Assembly (NCBI RefSeq): GCF_004803915.1
Contig: NZ_CP039396.1
Coordinates: forward strand, 2,418,001 to 2,482,000
DNA from: Duncaniella dubosii
GTDB taxonomy: Bacteria; Bacteroidota; Bacteroidia; Bacteroidales; Muribaculaceae
Direction of reading: 5' to 3'
DNA: 64,000 bases
Part shown: one piece after another, positions 20,070-28,842 of the stretch
Layout of the letters: each line of letters opens with the position of its first letter
How positions within the stretch are numbered: position 1 is the stretch's first letter
Program-made: the position numbers and the translations under genes
The notes under the pieces: generated by a model
What the model saw: only the letters and a program-made list of their open reading frames with translations
Database searches by the model: none
Told to the model about the DNA's origin: nothing

Positions 20070-20594
20070 ATGGATTTCCAGCAACTTCTCATCAACCGCA
20101 GAAGCATACGCCGTTATACCGACGAAAAAATTGACCCTGAGCACGTAAAGCTCATTCTTGAGGCCGGTTTGCTTTCACCTACGTCAAAAAGCTCACGTGC
20201 GTGGCAATTTGTCGTGGTCGAAGATTCCGACATGCTTTCACGGCTGGCCGACTGCAAGCCTGCAGGCGCGATGCCAGTGGCCAAGTGTCCGCTTGCGGTC
20301 GTGGTTGCTGTCGACACTACATCGACAGATCCGTGGATTGAGGACGGATCGGTTGCCGCATCGTTCATGATGCTTCAGGCTGCATCCCTCGGTCTGGGTT
20401 CATGCTGGATTCAGGTTCGCGGACGCTTCACAGCCGACAATATCCCTTCGGAGGAATATGTGCAGGAAGCGCTCGGAATGCCTGAGACCTGTATTCCCGT
20501 CTGCATCCTCACATTCGGTCATAAAGACGAGGACCGTAAGCCTCAGGATCTTGAAAAACTCAAATGGGAGAATGTCCATATAGGGAAATTCTAA
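20070..20594 (+). CDS. Nitroreductase family FMN oxidoreductase
   Basis: A 174-residue nitroreductase-fold protein: RRSIRRYTDEKI (FMN phosphate contacts), LLSPTSKSSRAWQFVVV, and GLGSCWIQVRGR in the dimer interface. Such proteins reduce nitroaromatics, quinones or flavins; the natural substrate is not readable. It ends 10 bases before the DUF2520-like gene, so the two are probably co-transcribed. Confidence 0.88.
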   Translation: MDFQQLLINRRSIRRYTDEKIDPEHVKLILEAGLLSPTSKSSRAWQFVVVEDSDMLSRLADCKPAGAMPVAKCPLAVVVAVDTTSTDPWIEDGSVAASFMMLQAASLGLGSCWIQVRGRFTADNIPSEEYVQEALGMPETCIPVCILTFGHKDEDRKPQDLEKLKWENVHIGKF

Positions 20595-20604
20595 CAGATT
20601 CTTT

Positions 20605-21384
20605 ATGATAAAACCGAAGATAGTAATGGTCGGAGCTGGAAATGTGGCCTCACATCTCGCTCCGGCTCTTTCTTTTTCAGGAGCATGCGAAGTGGTGCAG
20701 GTCTACAGCCGGCACATTGAATCAGCATTGGCTCTTGCCGACAGGATTCCCGGAGCGACGGCCACGGCTGATGTCGGAGCTGTCATCCCTGATGCGGATA
20801 TCTATCTGATCAGCGTGGCCGACGATGCCATAGCCCAGCTTGCCGAGGCTCTTCCAAAAGGCGATGCTCTTTATCTTCACACATCAGGCTCTGTCGGCAT
20901 GGAATCCCTTGCGGGACTTTCGGAACGCTATGGGGTGTTTTATCCCTTGCAGACATTCTCAAGGGATGTGGAGCTTGACATGGCTGAAGTCCCGCTTTTC
21001 ATCGAGGGTTCGACGGATGAGGTTGAGTCGGAGATACGCGGATTTGCCGGACAGTTGTTCCGTTCGGTCTACCACGCTGACAGTGATACCCGAAAGAAGA
21101 TGCACATCGCAGCCGTGTTTGGCTGTAATTTTACGAATTATCTATGGACTCTTGCTGCCGAACTTCTCGCGCGCGATGGTCTTCCGTTCGAAGTTCTCCG
21201 GCCATTGCTTGAGGAGACCTTGCGCAAGGCGTTTGTCAACTCTCCGGCAGCCTCGCAGACAGGCCCTGCGGCGCGTGGCGACCGCCGTGTGATCGACGGC
21301 CATCTCTCATTGCTCGATGGCCGTGAAAAAGAAATCTATAGCTTGCTGTCTGACTGCATAATGTCACGCCGTAGCAATAAATGA
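20605..21384 (+). CDS. Rossmann-fold DUF2520-type oxidoreductase-like protein
   Basis: 259 residues. An N-terminal NADP-type Rossmann motif (VMVGAGNVASHLAPALS) is followed by a P5C-reductase-like core (YLISVADDAIAQLAEALP, LHTSGSVGMESL) and a helical C-terminal DUF2520-like domain (AAVFGCNFTNYLWTLAAELL). The reaction is not established for this family. It follows the nitroreductase gene closely. Confidence 0.82.
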   Translation: MIKPKIVMVGAGNVASHLAPALSFSGACEVVQVYSRHIESALALADRIPGATATADVGAVIPDADIYLISVADDAIAQLAEALPKGDALYLHTSGSVGMESLAGLSERYGVFYPLQTFSRDVELDMAEVPLFIEGSTDEVESEIRGFAGQLFRSVYHADSDTRKKMHIAAVFGCNFTNYLWTLAAELLARDGLPFEVLRPLLEETLRKAFVNSPAASQTGPAARGDRRVIDGHLSLLDGREKEIYSLLSDCIMSRRSNK

Positions 21385-21400
21385 CTGATAAAAAGAAAAA

Positions 21401-21449
21401 ACGAGACAGCCCCGTATGCCATTGAATCAGGTATGCGGGGCTGTCTCGT
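21401..21449 (-). terminator. Terminator of the alpha-amylase gene
   Basis: ACGAGACAGCCCCGTATGCC pairs with GGTATGCGGGGCTGTCTCGT (20 bp, two wobble pairs) around a 9-base loop. On the minus strand it is followed by TTTTTTCTTTTT, so it terminates the amylase gene. On the plus strand no T run follows. Confidence 0.85.
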
Positions 21450-21497
21450 TGCCGGGATATCCGATATTGCTCTTTTCGGGATATATCTTGACGGAGT

Positions 21498-22943
21498 CTA
21501 CTTTATCTTGATGAATACCGGTTGCCATGCTTTAAGGCTCACTGTTTCATCTGTGGTGGGTAGTGGGAGTTTGGTGTCGGCATCGCTGAATATGATGCAG
21601 ACCTGATTGCCGGTCGCCTTGTCGGTTTTTGTCACTACGAGGACATTACAATCCTGAGTAGGAGAGACAGTATAGAAACTTGCCTCCCCGCGCCACATTG
21701 CAGGGTTGGCTTTGCGGAAGTCCATAGCTTTGGCGATATAATCTTTCAGCTCATTTTCTCGGGCATTGCGCGGCGAAAGGTGGCCAGTGGTGCGTGCGAT
21801 GTTGTCTTTCTGCGCCCCTTTCGAGTCGCGGCTCATGTCGGCATACTCGTCGCCGTAGTAGAGGGTGATAGGTCCAGAATAGGCTGCGAGAATCGCATGG
21901 CGTGTCATAAGTTTCTGATAGAACAGCGGGTCGGCCGGATCGAAATGGTCGGCAAGACGGTAGCCGTCATGATTCGACAGAAAGAGGTTTGGCATCACCG
22001 AGTCGTTGAGGTATCCGCGCGAGGTCGGAGGTGAAAGCATTGTGATGACATCGTTCCAGCCGTTTTCAAGACCTTCGGAGTCAATAGCCTGCATAGGACC
22101 GCTGATGCGTTCCTTGCCGTCGAAATCGAATGCGCTTTTCAGACCTCCGTCCTTGTAGACACCATTGTTGATGACATCAGCTGTGCCCCAGTCTTCGCCT
22201 ACGAGATATCCGAGAGTCCCCCAGCGTTCTCCGCGAGCTTTTCGCGTGGCCGTAACCGAGTCGACAGCTTCGCGGATTTCATTCCAGTAGTTGTGGCCGC
22301 CCTGTAATGCCTGATATGCCTGGTCGAGACGCCATCCGTCGATGCCGTATTTGTCAATGTAATATGTCGCAAGGTCTTTGAAATATTCGAGAGACTGGGG
22401 ATAGACCACGTTACCTTTGCCTCCGCTTTCGCCACGGTCGCTGAAAACCCATTCAGATGTGATTTCGTGTCCGTTGGGCGAGGGAGATGTCACTCCGCCG
22501 TGATGGCCGAACACTCCGTCAAGAATCACGTGGATACCTCTTTTGTGGGCTTCTTCAATCAGTTCGCGCAGGTCGGATTCAGTTCCGAAGTGCGGATCGA
22601 TTTTAAAATAATCGTTTGTGAAATAGCCCGTAGCCTGTAGTTTCTCACCTCCGTCTGCGGTCGAGCTGTCAAAAACGGGTGTCATCCAAAGAGCATTCGC
22701 CCCGAGGCTTTTGATATGGTCGAGAGAGTTTATGATACCGCGTAGATTTCCGTTTTTAATCGCATCGTCTGGTCCCCACATGGCAGTGTAGCCCGGCGCT
22801 CCGTCGGGGGAGTGTTGGAACGAGGCAACCATTACCTGATAGATTATCAGTTCGCGCGGATCTTTGACCGGTTCTGAGGCATGTCCCCACCGCACACCGA
22901 ACAGCGATGCCAGCAGGCTTAGAAAAATCAGTTTTAATTTCAT
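21498..22943 (-). CDS. Secreted alpha-amylase family (GH13) glycosidase
   Basis: A 481-residue protein with a signal peptide (MKLKLIFLSLLASLFGVRWG). Catalytic residues are visible: nucleophile Asp in DGWRLDQAY, acid/base Glu in LVGEDWG, transition-state Asp in FLSNHDGYR. ANALWMTPVFDSS and VILDGVFGHHG are the usual GH13 regions. It should cleave alpha-1,4 glucans outside the cytoplasm or in the periplasm and could complement the pullulanase at 210. There is no SusC/SusD pair beside it, so it is not a classical polysaccharide utilisation locus. Confidence 0.9.
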   Translation of the reverse strand: MKLKLIFLSLLASLFGVRWGHASEPVKDPRELIIYQVMVASFQHSPDGAPGYTAMWGPDDAIKNGNLRGIINSLDHIKSLGANALWMTPVFDSSTADGGEKLQATGYFTNDYFKIDPHFGTESDLRELIEEAHKRGIHVILDGVFGHHGGVTSPSPNGHEITSEWVFSDRGESGGKGNVVYPQSLEYFKDLATYYIDKYGIDGWRLDQAYQALQGGHNYWNEIREAVDSVTATRKARGERWGTLGYLVGEDWGTADVINNGVYKDGGLKSAFDFDGKERISGPMQAIDSEGLENGWNDVITMLSPPTSRGYLNDSVMPNLFLSNHDGYRLADHFDPADPLFYQKLMTRHAILAAYSGPITLYYGDEYADMSRDSKGAQKDNIARTTGHLSPRNARENELKDYIAKAMDFRKANPAMWRGEASFYTVSPTQDCNVLVVTKTDKATGNQVCIIFSDADTKLPLPTTDETVSLKAWQPVFIKIK

Positions 22944-23216
22944 TGTCGGATTTCTTAAAATTGGAAAGGTGGTGAAAAGAAATATGTGTAATGATAAAGT
23001 GTAATATCTTCTTTATGCGTAAAATTACTTGAAAAATATGAGATATGCAATAAGTGGCGGAAATACGGCCGGGAAATATAAGTCGTTTTTGGATTGTTAA
23101 ACTTTTTATTCGGTATCGGTGTTCAATATATATGATTTATATCACGATTCAATTATTGAATAATATTTAAAATCACACAATTAATAAATAGTTTAATTTT
23201 TTTTATTTGAGAGATT

Positions 23217-23381
23217 ATGGATAAATATGTTTGCACTGTATGCAACTGGGTTTATGATCCAGCAGTAGGTGATCCTGACAATGGCATTGAGCCGGGTGTT
23301 GCATTTGCCGACCTTCCTGACGACTGGACATGTCCTGAGTGTGGTGTCGGAAAAGATATGTTCGAGCCGTTGTCGGAATAA
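23217..23381 (+). CDS. Rubredoxin
   Basis: A 54-residue protein with the two rubredoxin Fe-binding loops CTVCNW and [12 protein letters not shown] and the conserved [16 protein letters not shown] segment. It is a small one-electron carrier, typically feeding rubrerythrin or superoxide reductase in anaerobes. The ATG at 23217 gives a standard-length protein. It is monocistronic, ending just before a strong hairpin. Confidence 0.95.
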   Translation: MDKYVCTVCNWVYDPAVGDPDNGIEPGVAFADLPDDWTCPECGVGKDMFEPLSE

Positions 23382-23397
23382 TCCCCGTTACGGTGTA

Positions 23398-23460
23398 TAA
23401 ACGACAAAAAAATCAGTCCTTTTCCCGGTTGGGGCATGAGGGCTGATTTTTTGTCGTTTA
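23398..23460. terminator. Bidirectional terminator between rubredoxin and tyrA
   Basis: AAACGACAAAAAAATCAG pairs with CTGATTTTTTGTCGTTT around a loop of about 25 bases. A and T tracts within the arms allow termination of both the rubredoxin transcript and the convergent Phe/Tyr operon. Confidence 0.8.
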
Positions 23461-23544
23461 GCCGTGAAGCAATAACAGGCCGGACTGGTATCCTGACCGA
23501 AGGCTCGACGCTACTGTGCGGCTATCTGATGTAATGGGTGATAG

Positions 23545-24318
23545 TTATCTGATATGTTCACGAACTCGCGCGAGGAAGGCTTTCATGTCATTGCTGTCGC
23601 GGCGTTTGATAATGTCGAGAAGTTCAGCCATCTGCTGCTGGATTTTTTCAATCTGCTGCGGAGTGTTGGGATTGAAGAGGATTTCGCTGACAAGGAAATC
23701 GTCTTCCGACATGAGCCCGCGTGCAATCTGCATGTGGCGCTTGAAGGTTGTTCCGGGTGCTTCCTGATGTTTCATGACTCCGGCAAAAGCCAGTGTGGCC
23801 GCAAACGGAATCGACAGCGAATAGGCTATGGTCTCGTCGTGTTCGGTAAAGGTATATTCGACAATGTTGAGATGAAGACGAGAATACAGGTCGCGGAAAA
23901 ACACTTTGCCGAGATGGTCGCCTTCGCTGATTATGATGGCGTTTTCATTGCTGAGGTTGCTCAGCGAAGCGAATGTCGGCCCGAACATGGGATGGGTGCT
24001 GACGAAGGGATGGCCGCATGTGGCATAAAATTCCGGCAGTCCGGTCTTGACCGATGCTATGTCGCTTATGATACATGAAGGTTTGAGGTAGGGGAGGACG
24101 GCCTCAAACGACTGTAGCGTGTATTTTACAGTCGAGGCGTTTATTACCAGCTGAGGTTCAAATTCCTCGATTTCGCTAAGTTCCTTGAATCGGAGGGCAT
24201 TGAATGTGAATCGAAGCCGCTGGTGGTCGGGATCGTATACGGCTACTTCGTGGTCAAACGAGAGGAGGTCGCAGAAGAAGCTGCCCATTTTGCCTGCTCC
24301 GAGAATCAGTATTTTCAT
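23545..24318 (-). CDS. tyrA: Prephenate dehydrogenase
   Basis: Oxidatively decarboxylates prephenate to 4-hydroxyphenylpyruvate in tyrosine synthesis. The Rossmann motif MKILILGAGKMGSFFCDLLS begins at the chosen ATG (24318); the 24 extra upstream residues of the frame look non-coding. The conserved THPMFGP-type motif appears as VSTHPMFGPTFASL and is followed by a helical dimerisation domain. Length about 257. It is the last gene of the Phe/Tyr operon. Confidence 0.88.
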   Translation of the reverse strand: MKILILGAGKMGSFFCDLLSFDHEVAVYDPDHQRLRFTFNALRFKELSEIEEFEPQLVINASTVKYTLQSFEAVLPYLKPSCIISDIASVKTGLPEFYATCGHPFVSTHPMFGPTFASLSNLSNENAIIISEGDHLGKVFFRDLYSRLHLNIVEYTFTEHDETIAYSLSIPFAATLAFAGVMKHQEAPGTTFKRHMQIARGLMSEDDFLVSEILFNPNTPQQIEKIQQQMAELLDIIKRRDSNDMKAFLARVREHIR

Positions 24319-24474
24319 CTCTGTCGTTATGTGGACGGTTGTTAAATCTGGTGGTTGGTAGGGGGAAGTCGTTTTCTCAGGGTCTTTCATTTGCCGGTAT
24401 CCACTTCTCCGTGGCGGTCATAGATTGAAGGACGGGAGAAAACAACTTCTAAGACCTTGTGTGTGGATGTCGGC

Positions 24475-25548
24475 CTACTTCTTTTCAGTCAATTCGACCT
24501 GTAGTCTGACAGATTCCTCATGAATGGTAGAGAGAATCTTGCTCATGAATTCCTCGTCGACACCGGCTGCTGCTGCTGTCTTCACACGGGTGTGCATGAT
24601 GTCGCCGTAACGTCCGGGCTGCACGATAGGCATGTTGTGGTTCTTTTTGTATTTACCGATTTCGCGCGAGATGTTCATACGCTTTGCAAGTATTTCGACG
24701 AGGTCGTTGTCAAGCTGGTCGATCTGACGGCGGAGCTGCGCGAGGCTTTCGGTAGGTACAGGTGCGTCGCGGTAGACGAGGTTGTCGAGTATGACACCGA
24801 GCACTTCAGGGGTTATCTGCTGGTTCTTGTCGCTCCACGCACAGTCCGGATTGCAGTGGCTTTCGATGATCAGGCCGTCGAAGCCCATGTCGAGTGCCTG
24901 CTGCGAGAGCGAAGCGATGAGTTCGCGTTTGCCTCCGATGTGGCTGGGATCGCAGATTATGGGAATCTGCGGGTAGCGTATGCGGAGTTCGAGGGGGATG
25001 CGCCACTGGGGATGGTTGCGGTAGATGTGTTCGCCGTAAGTGCTGAATCCACGGTGGATTACGCCCAGACGGGTGATGCCGGCGTTGTAGAGGCGTTCGA
25101 GCGCTCCGATCCACAGTTCAAGATCGGGGTTGACAGGATTCTTTACAAGCACGGGGATGTCGCGTCCGCTTTCGCGGAGCACGTCGGCGATTTCCTGCAT
25201 GGCGAAGGGATTGGCCGATGTGCGCGCTCCGATCCACAGAAGGTCAAGGTCATATTCGAGGGCGGCTTCGACGTGGCCTCGGTTGGCGACTTCGGTTGCG
25301 ATTTTCATGCCGGTCTCCTCACGAACTTTGTTGAGCCATGCGAGGCCGGGGACGCCGACACCTTCGAACCCTCCGGGTTTTGTGCGGGGTTTCCAGATTC
25401 CGGCGCGATATATCTTTACTCCCGAACGCAAGAGTTCGCGTGCGGTCTGCATGACTTGTTCCTCTGTCTCGGCGCTGCATGGGCCTGAAATTATAATCGG
25501 TTTGGTGAGTTCCACTCCGTCGATTGCGAGCGGTTTGATATTTTCCAT
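24475..25548 (-). CDS. Bifunctional DAHP synthase / chorismate mutase
   Basis: Residues 1-250 are a type I-beta DAHP synthase (IISGPCSAETEEQVMQTA, YRAGIWKPRTKPGGFEGVG, IICDPSHIGGKRE) that makes DAHP from PEP and erythrose-4-phosphate. Residues 265-345 are an AroQ chorismate mutase (LRRQIDQLDNDLVEILAKRM, ISREIGKYKK) that turns chorismate to prephenate. The fusion links the first and the branch-point steps of the pathway, and the mutase part can feed back on the synthase in related enzymes. It lies between the aminotransferase and tyrA. Confidence 0.93.
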   Translation of the reverse strand: MENIKPLAIDGVELTKPIIISGPCSAETEEQVMQTARELLRSGVKIYRAGIWKPRTKPGGFEGVGVPGLAWLNKVREETGMKIATEVANRGHVEAALEYDLDLLWIGARTSANPFAMQEIADVLRESGRDIPVLVKNPVNPDLELWIGALERLYNAGITRLGVIHRGFSTYGEHIYRNHPQWRIPLELRIRYPQIPIICDPSHIGGKRELIASLSQQALDMGFDGLIIESHCNPDCAWSDKNQQITPEVLGVILDNLVYRDAPVPTESLAQLRRQIDQLDNDLVEILAKRMNISREIGKYKKNHNMPIVQPGRYGDIMHTRVKTAAAAGVDEEFMSKILSTIHEESVRLQVELTEKK

Positions 25549-25579
25549 AAGATATATGTATTGTCTATGTATAAGTTAC

Positions 25580-26746
25580 TTATTTTCCGTTGAGTTTTTT
25601 GATGCGGTCGAGTGCTTCGTTCATGCGCTCTTCCGTCGCGCAGAGAGAGATGCGGATATATCTTTCGCCGTTAGAGCCGAAGATGAAGCCGGGTGTCAGG
25701 AACACTTTGGCCTCGTGGAGCAGACGGTCGGCGAGAGCTTCGGATGTGACTGCGGGGTCATTTATTTTACCCCACAGGAACAATCCGCTCTGGGTTGGGT
25801 CGAATGTGCATCCGAGTTCATCCATGATTTTTTCGGCGACTTTCCGGCGTGAGGCATAGACGGCGTTGACTTCGTCGTGCCAGCTCTTGTCGGCCTCAAG
25901 AGCTTTGGCGGCTGCAAGCATGAGGGGTTTGAACTGGCCTGAGTCAATGTTGCTTTTGACTTTGAGTATCCATGATATGAACGTCTGGTTCGATGCGGCC
26001 ATGCCTACGCGCCATCCGGGCATGTTGTGGCTCTTGCTGAGAGAGTTCATTTCGATGGCTATCTCCTTTGCGCCATCCACCTGCATGATGCTCATGGGGT
26101 TGTCGTTGAGGATGAAGGAGTAGGGATTGTCGTTGACGATGACGATGCCGTGTTTCTTACCGAAGGCTATGGCTTTTTCGAATGTCTCCATGCGTGCCCT
26201 TGCGCCGGTGGGCATGTGGGGATAGTTGAGCCACATGAGTTTTATGCGGTCGAGCGGCAATTTTTCCAAGGCTTCGAAATCGGGTTGCCATCCGCTTTCC
26301 TCGACAAGGTCATAGTTGAAGATTTCAGCGCCTACAAGTTTGCTGATTGAGGAATAGGTCGGATAGCCGGGGTTGGGGACGAGTACTCCGTCGCCCGGAT
26401 TGAGGAAGGCAAGGGAGATGTGGGTCACACCCTCTTTTGAACCGATCAGCGGCTGAATTTCCGATTTCGGGTCGAGGTCTACGTCATACCATTTCCTGTA
26501 CCATTTGGCAAAACCTTCGCGGAGTTCGGGCACACCGACATGTGGCTGATAACCGTGGTTTGACGGGCAGTTGAGTGCGTCGGTCATAGCGTCGATGACG
26601 CTATGGTGTGGCGGGCGGTCAGGACCGCCTATGCCGAGCGACACGACATCTTCGCCGGCGGCTTTCATAGCGGCCACTTCCTTAAGTTTTGTCGAAAAGT
26701 AGTATTCCTTTATATTTTCAACTCGTTGTGAGGGCTTGATTTCCAT
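25580..26746 (-). CDS. PLP-dependent class I/II aminotransferase, probably aromatic
   Basis: 388 residues, fold type I. The PLP Lys lies in SLSKSHNMPGWRVGMA, with VPNPGYPTYSSI and YIRISLCATEERM conserved. The sequence is close to LL-diaminopimelate or aromatic aminotransferases. Its place between pheA and the DAHP synthase/mutase points to transamination of phenylpyruvate and hydroxyphenylpyruvate. Specificity is inferred from context. Confidence 0.87.
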   Translation of the reverse strand: MEIKPSQRVENIKEYYFSTKLKEVAAMKAAGEDVVSLGIGGPDRPPHHSVIDAMTDALNCPSNHGYQPHVGVPELREGFAKWYRKWYDVDLDPKSEIQPLIGSKEGVTHISLAFLNPGDGVLVPNPGYPTYSSISKLVGAEIFNYDLVEESGWQPDFEALEKLPLDRIKLMWLNYPHMPTGARARMETFEKAIAFGKKHGIVIVNDNPYSFILNDNPMSIMQVDGAKEIAIEMNSLSKSHNMPGWRVGMAASNQTFISWILKVKSNIDSGQFKPLMLAAAKALEADKSWHDEVNAVYASRRKVAEKIMDELGCTFDPTQSGLFLWGKINDPAVTSEALADRLLHEAKVFLTPGFIFGSNGERYIRISLCATEERMNEALDRIKKLNGK

Positions 26747-26764
26747 GAGTCTGTTGGTGAGGGG

Positions 26765-27625
26765 TTAAGCGTGGGTTATCTTGGCTTCGGCATATTCGCC
26801 GAGTATCTTGAGGTCTTTGATGAGCGGACGCACGGCTTCGATGGCCTGATGGTAGCGCACGAGGCTGTCGAATGTCACATCGACATAGAATCTGTATTCC
26901 CATTCGCGTCCTACAATCGGGGTTGATTGTATTTTTGAGAGGTTGATGTCGTAGAACGAAAGGATTGTCAGCACCTTTGACAGCGCTCCGTGTGTGTGGG
27001 GGAGTGTGAAGACTATTGAAGCCTTGTCGATGTCACGTTCGGCAGGCCCGATTTCTGATGCGAGCAACGGGTCGGCTATTATGAGGAAGCGCGTGAAATT
27101 GCGTTTATTGGTCTCGATACCCTTTTCAAGTATGTTTAGACCATAGAGCGAGGCTGCATATTCTCCGCAGACGGCTGCATGGCCTTCAAGATTGTCGGTC
27201 GCGATTTCTTTGGCACTTCCTGCGGTGTCAAGGCGCTCCACGATTTTGAGATTCGGATGGCGGCGCAGGAACTGTTCGCACTGCATCAGGGCCATCGGGT
27301 GGGAGTTGACTTCCGAAAGGTCGTCGATAGACTGTCCCGGAAGCGCGGCGAGTACGTGTGAGATCCTCAGTTTCAGTTCGCCGATTATCCTCAGATTGCT
27401 CTGGCGCAGCAATTCGTGGTTTTGCAGAAGACTTCCGGCAATAGTGTTTTCGATTGCCACTATTCCAAGCAGTGATGCGTCGGTCGCGAGCGTTTCAAAC
27501 ATGGCAGGAAATGTCTCGCATTCAATGGTCTGTATGTCATCTTCGCTGAAATAGAGGTGGGCTGCTGCGTCGTGGTAGCACCCGGCCACTCCTTGGATGG
27601 TAATCTTTTTCATTGTCGTAGTCAT
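26765..27625 (-). CDS. pheA: Prephenate dehydratase
   Basis: Converts prephenate to phenylpyruvate. The catalytic region is ITIQGVAGCYHDAAAHLYF...VAIENTIAGSL, with the TR-type motif as NKRNFTRFLIIA. A C-terminal ACT domain (ALSKVLTILSFYDINLSKIQS) senses phenylalanine. There is no fused chorismate mutase, which instead sits on the DAHP synthase. Start is either 27625 or the ATG at 27613 (MKKITIQG). First structural gene after the attenuator, so it sets flux into the operon. Confidence 0.93.
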   Translation of the reverse strand: MTTTMKKITIQGVAGCYHDAAAHLYFSEDDIQTIECETFPAMFETLATDASLLGIVAIENTIAGSLLQNHELLRQSNLRIIGELKLRISHVLAALPGQSIDDLSEVNSHPMALMQCEQFLRRHPNLKIVERLDTAGSAKEIATDNLEGHAAVCGEYAASLYGLNILEKGIETNKRNFTRFLIIADPLLASEIGPAERDIDKASIVFTLPHTHGALSKVLTILSFYDINLSKIQSTPIVGREWEYRFYVDVTFDSLVRYHQAIEAVRPLIKDLKILGEYAEAKITHA

Positions 27626-27683
27626 TTGACAGTAGTTAAAATATACGGTCTTATAATTTTGTTCAGTTCTATGTCACTAAAAT

Positions 27684-27771
27684 AAAAAATCCCGTTCATT
27701 GACGAACGGGATTTTTATGATGGAAATATTTTGCAATCATAATGAAAAATCTACGCATGCAAATCCCGTTC
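27684..27771 (-). promoter_or_regulatory. Phe/Tyr transcription attenuator (antiterminator and terminator)
   Basis: On the minus strand three segments follow the leader stop codon. Segment 1, GAACGGGATTT (27771-27761), starts on the first base after the stop. Segment 2, AAAAATCCCGTTC, is at 27716-27704. Segment 3, GAACGGGATTTTTT, is at 27697-27684 and is followed by ATTTT. Segments 2 and 3 make a 13-bp terminator with a T run; segments 1 and 2 make an 11-bp antiterminator. A ribosome finishing the leader covers segment 1 and allows termination. A ribosome stalled earlier on Phe or Tyr codons leaves it free. The system therefore has the correct polarity for control by aromatic amino acid supply. 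Confidence 0.9.
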
Positions 27772-27828
27772 TTATTTTTTGTCAAAATAAAAATAATAAA
27801 AAAACGGATATGCGTAAAATCGTGTCAT
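27772..27828 (-). CDS. Phe/Tyr leader peptide
   Basis: An 18-codon ORF, MTRFYAYPFFYYFYFDKK, with five Phe and five Tyr, seven of them in an unbroken run (residues 9-15). It lies about 35 bases downstream of a perfect promoter, and its stop codon directly abuts the antiterminator arm. Phe and Tyr are exactly the products of the operon downstream (pheA, aminotransferase, DAHP synthase-mutase, tyrA). By analogy with E. coli PheL it acts by ribosome stalling, not as a functional protein. Confidence 0.9.
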   Translation of the reverse strand: MTRFYAYPFFYYFYFDKK

Positions 27829-27869
27829 TTTTTCAAAATATTCTTGCGTTTACTTTAAAATTTATGTTG

Positions 27870-27900
27870 CAAAGGTATATATTATTTACGGAATGACAAA
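27870..27900 (-). promoter_or_regulatory. Promoter of the Phe/Tyr operon
   Basis: Minus strand: TTTG (27900-27897), 19 bases, TACCTTTG (27877-27870). Both boxes match the Bacteroidetes consensus. Expected transcription start is near 27864, giving a 36-base leader before the attenuation peptide. Confidence 0.85.
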
Positions 27901-28081
27901 TTTATTTCAGAAAAAAATAAAATTGGCTCTTGAAGGATTCCACTGAGAAGTGCAATTGCTCTGTCATCACTCTTAATCACGGGACGGTCGTTGTATCTCG
28001 TCGTTGGAAATATTACAACCTAAGATTTGAATCTTTCGTAAAAAATACATCGCAGAAAAATCACAAAAAATCAGCTTCGGA

Positions 28082-28113
28082 TTTGGAAAATCGCCAAAAA
28101 CTTTCTACCTTTG
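28082..28113 (+). promoter_or_regulatory. Promoter of tRNA-Gln
   Basis: TTTG (28082-28085), 20 bases, TACCTTTG (28106-28113). The tRNA starts 45 bases further on. Confidence 0.75.
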
Positions 28114-28158
28114 CAGCGCTTTAGAGAGACATCCGTGTACTCTTTGGGCAAATAGGAT

Positions 28159-28229
28159 TGTCTTATGGTGTAATGGTAGCACTGCAGTTTTTGGTTCTGC
28201 CTGTCTTGGTTCGAATCCAGGTAAGACAA
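28159..28229 (+). tRNA. tRNA-Gln (anticodon TTG)
   Basis: The 71-base cloverleaf has acceptor stem TGTCTTA/TAAGACA, D-loop region GGTGTAATGGTAGCA and T-arm GGTTCGAATCC. The anticodon loop TTTTGGT reads TTG, which with U1 is typical of tRNA-Gln. The last anticodon-stem pair is T-T. CCA is not encoded. No copy of its 3' end was noticed further along, so I cannot call it the attachment site of the island or phage. Confidence 0.92.
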
Positions 28230-28237
28230 CGTTTTTA

Positions 28238-28280
28238 GTCGCTAAATCGCTGAAAATCAGAGATTTAGTGGCTTTTCTTT
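28238..28280 (+). terminator. Terminator of tRNA-Gln
   Basis: GTCGCTAAATC (28238-28248) pairs with GATTTAGTGGC (28262-28272, one wobble) and is followed by TTTTCTTTT. Confidence 0.8.
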
Positions 28281-28359
28281 TGCCAATTTTGTCTCCTGTA
28301 GGACTCCACATTGCTTGGCGTGGATGGAATCGGAGTAAATGCCGGGAGTCATATTATGG

Positions 28360-28842
28360 TTATTTAGCCATGCGCTCGTATGTATCTATTTTTCCGTCAA
28401 TGATTTTGATACGTGTTTTGCCCGGCCACCCCATATCTGAATATAAGACAACATACCAACCGTCGCCACTCGGTTCTATACCATATACCTTGGACTCTCC
28501 GTCTGACCCCGGTCTTGAATCCTGCATCATGGTTCTCAAAGCATAAAAGGCATAACAAGGACCATCATTCTGACAATCAAAATCGTAGTCTTCCTGAAGT
28601 TTCTTTAAAGCGTTGTCCGTGAAATATATCTCAGGCTTGTCATTCACATCCGCATCGATTGCAAACACGAATTTATTATAAACGTTGTTTACCAAATCGG
28701 TGTATTCAGCAATGTCTGTGTCAGTTCCTTTTTCCGTCAGATTGTGCTTGAAACGTAGGTCTGTGGCATTTTCGGCATTTGCTCCATAAGCGGGATTTAT
28801 TGCGATGCAGAAAGCATAAAAGATGTATTTGTGGAATCTCAT
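28360..28842 (-). CDS. Hypothetical secreted protein
   Basis: A 160-residue protein with a signal peptide (MRFHKYIFYAFCIAINPAYG) and a compact alpha/beta domain ending in a beta-rich half (YVVLYSDMGWPGKTRIKIIDGKIDTYERM). It is somewhat like NTF2-type DUF3828 proteins, but I cannot make a firm family call. First gene of the accessory island. Confidence 0.65.
   Translation of the reverse strand: MRFHKYIFYAFCIAINPAYGANAENATDLRFKHNLTEKGTDTDIAEYTDLVNNVYNKFVFAIDADVNDKPEIYFTDNALKKLQEDYDFDCQNDGPCYAFYALRTMMQDSRPGSDGESKVYGIEPSGDGWYVVLYSDMGWPGKTRIKIIDGKIDTYERMAK

Noticed and set aside
27699..27896. Plus-strand 65-codon ORF over the attenuator
   Set aside because: It starts from TTG in a terminator arm and is the complement of the leader peptide and promoter. 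The minus-strand reading explains every element.
28159..28229. tRNA-Gln as the attachment site of the island or prophage
   Set aside because: The tRNA is intact with its own terminator, but I found no second copy of its 3' end in the window and no integrase.
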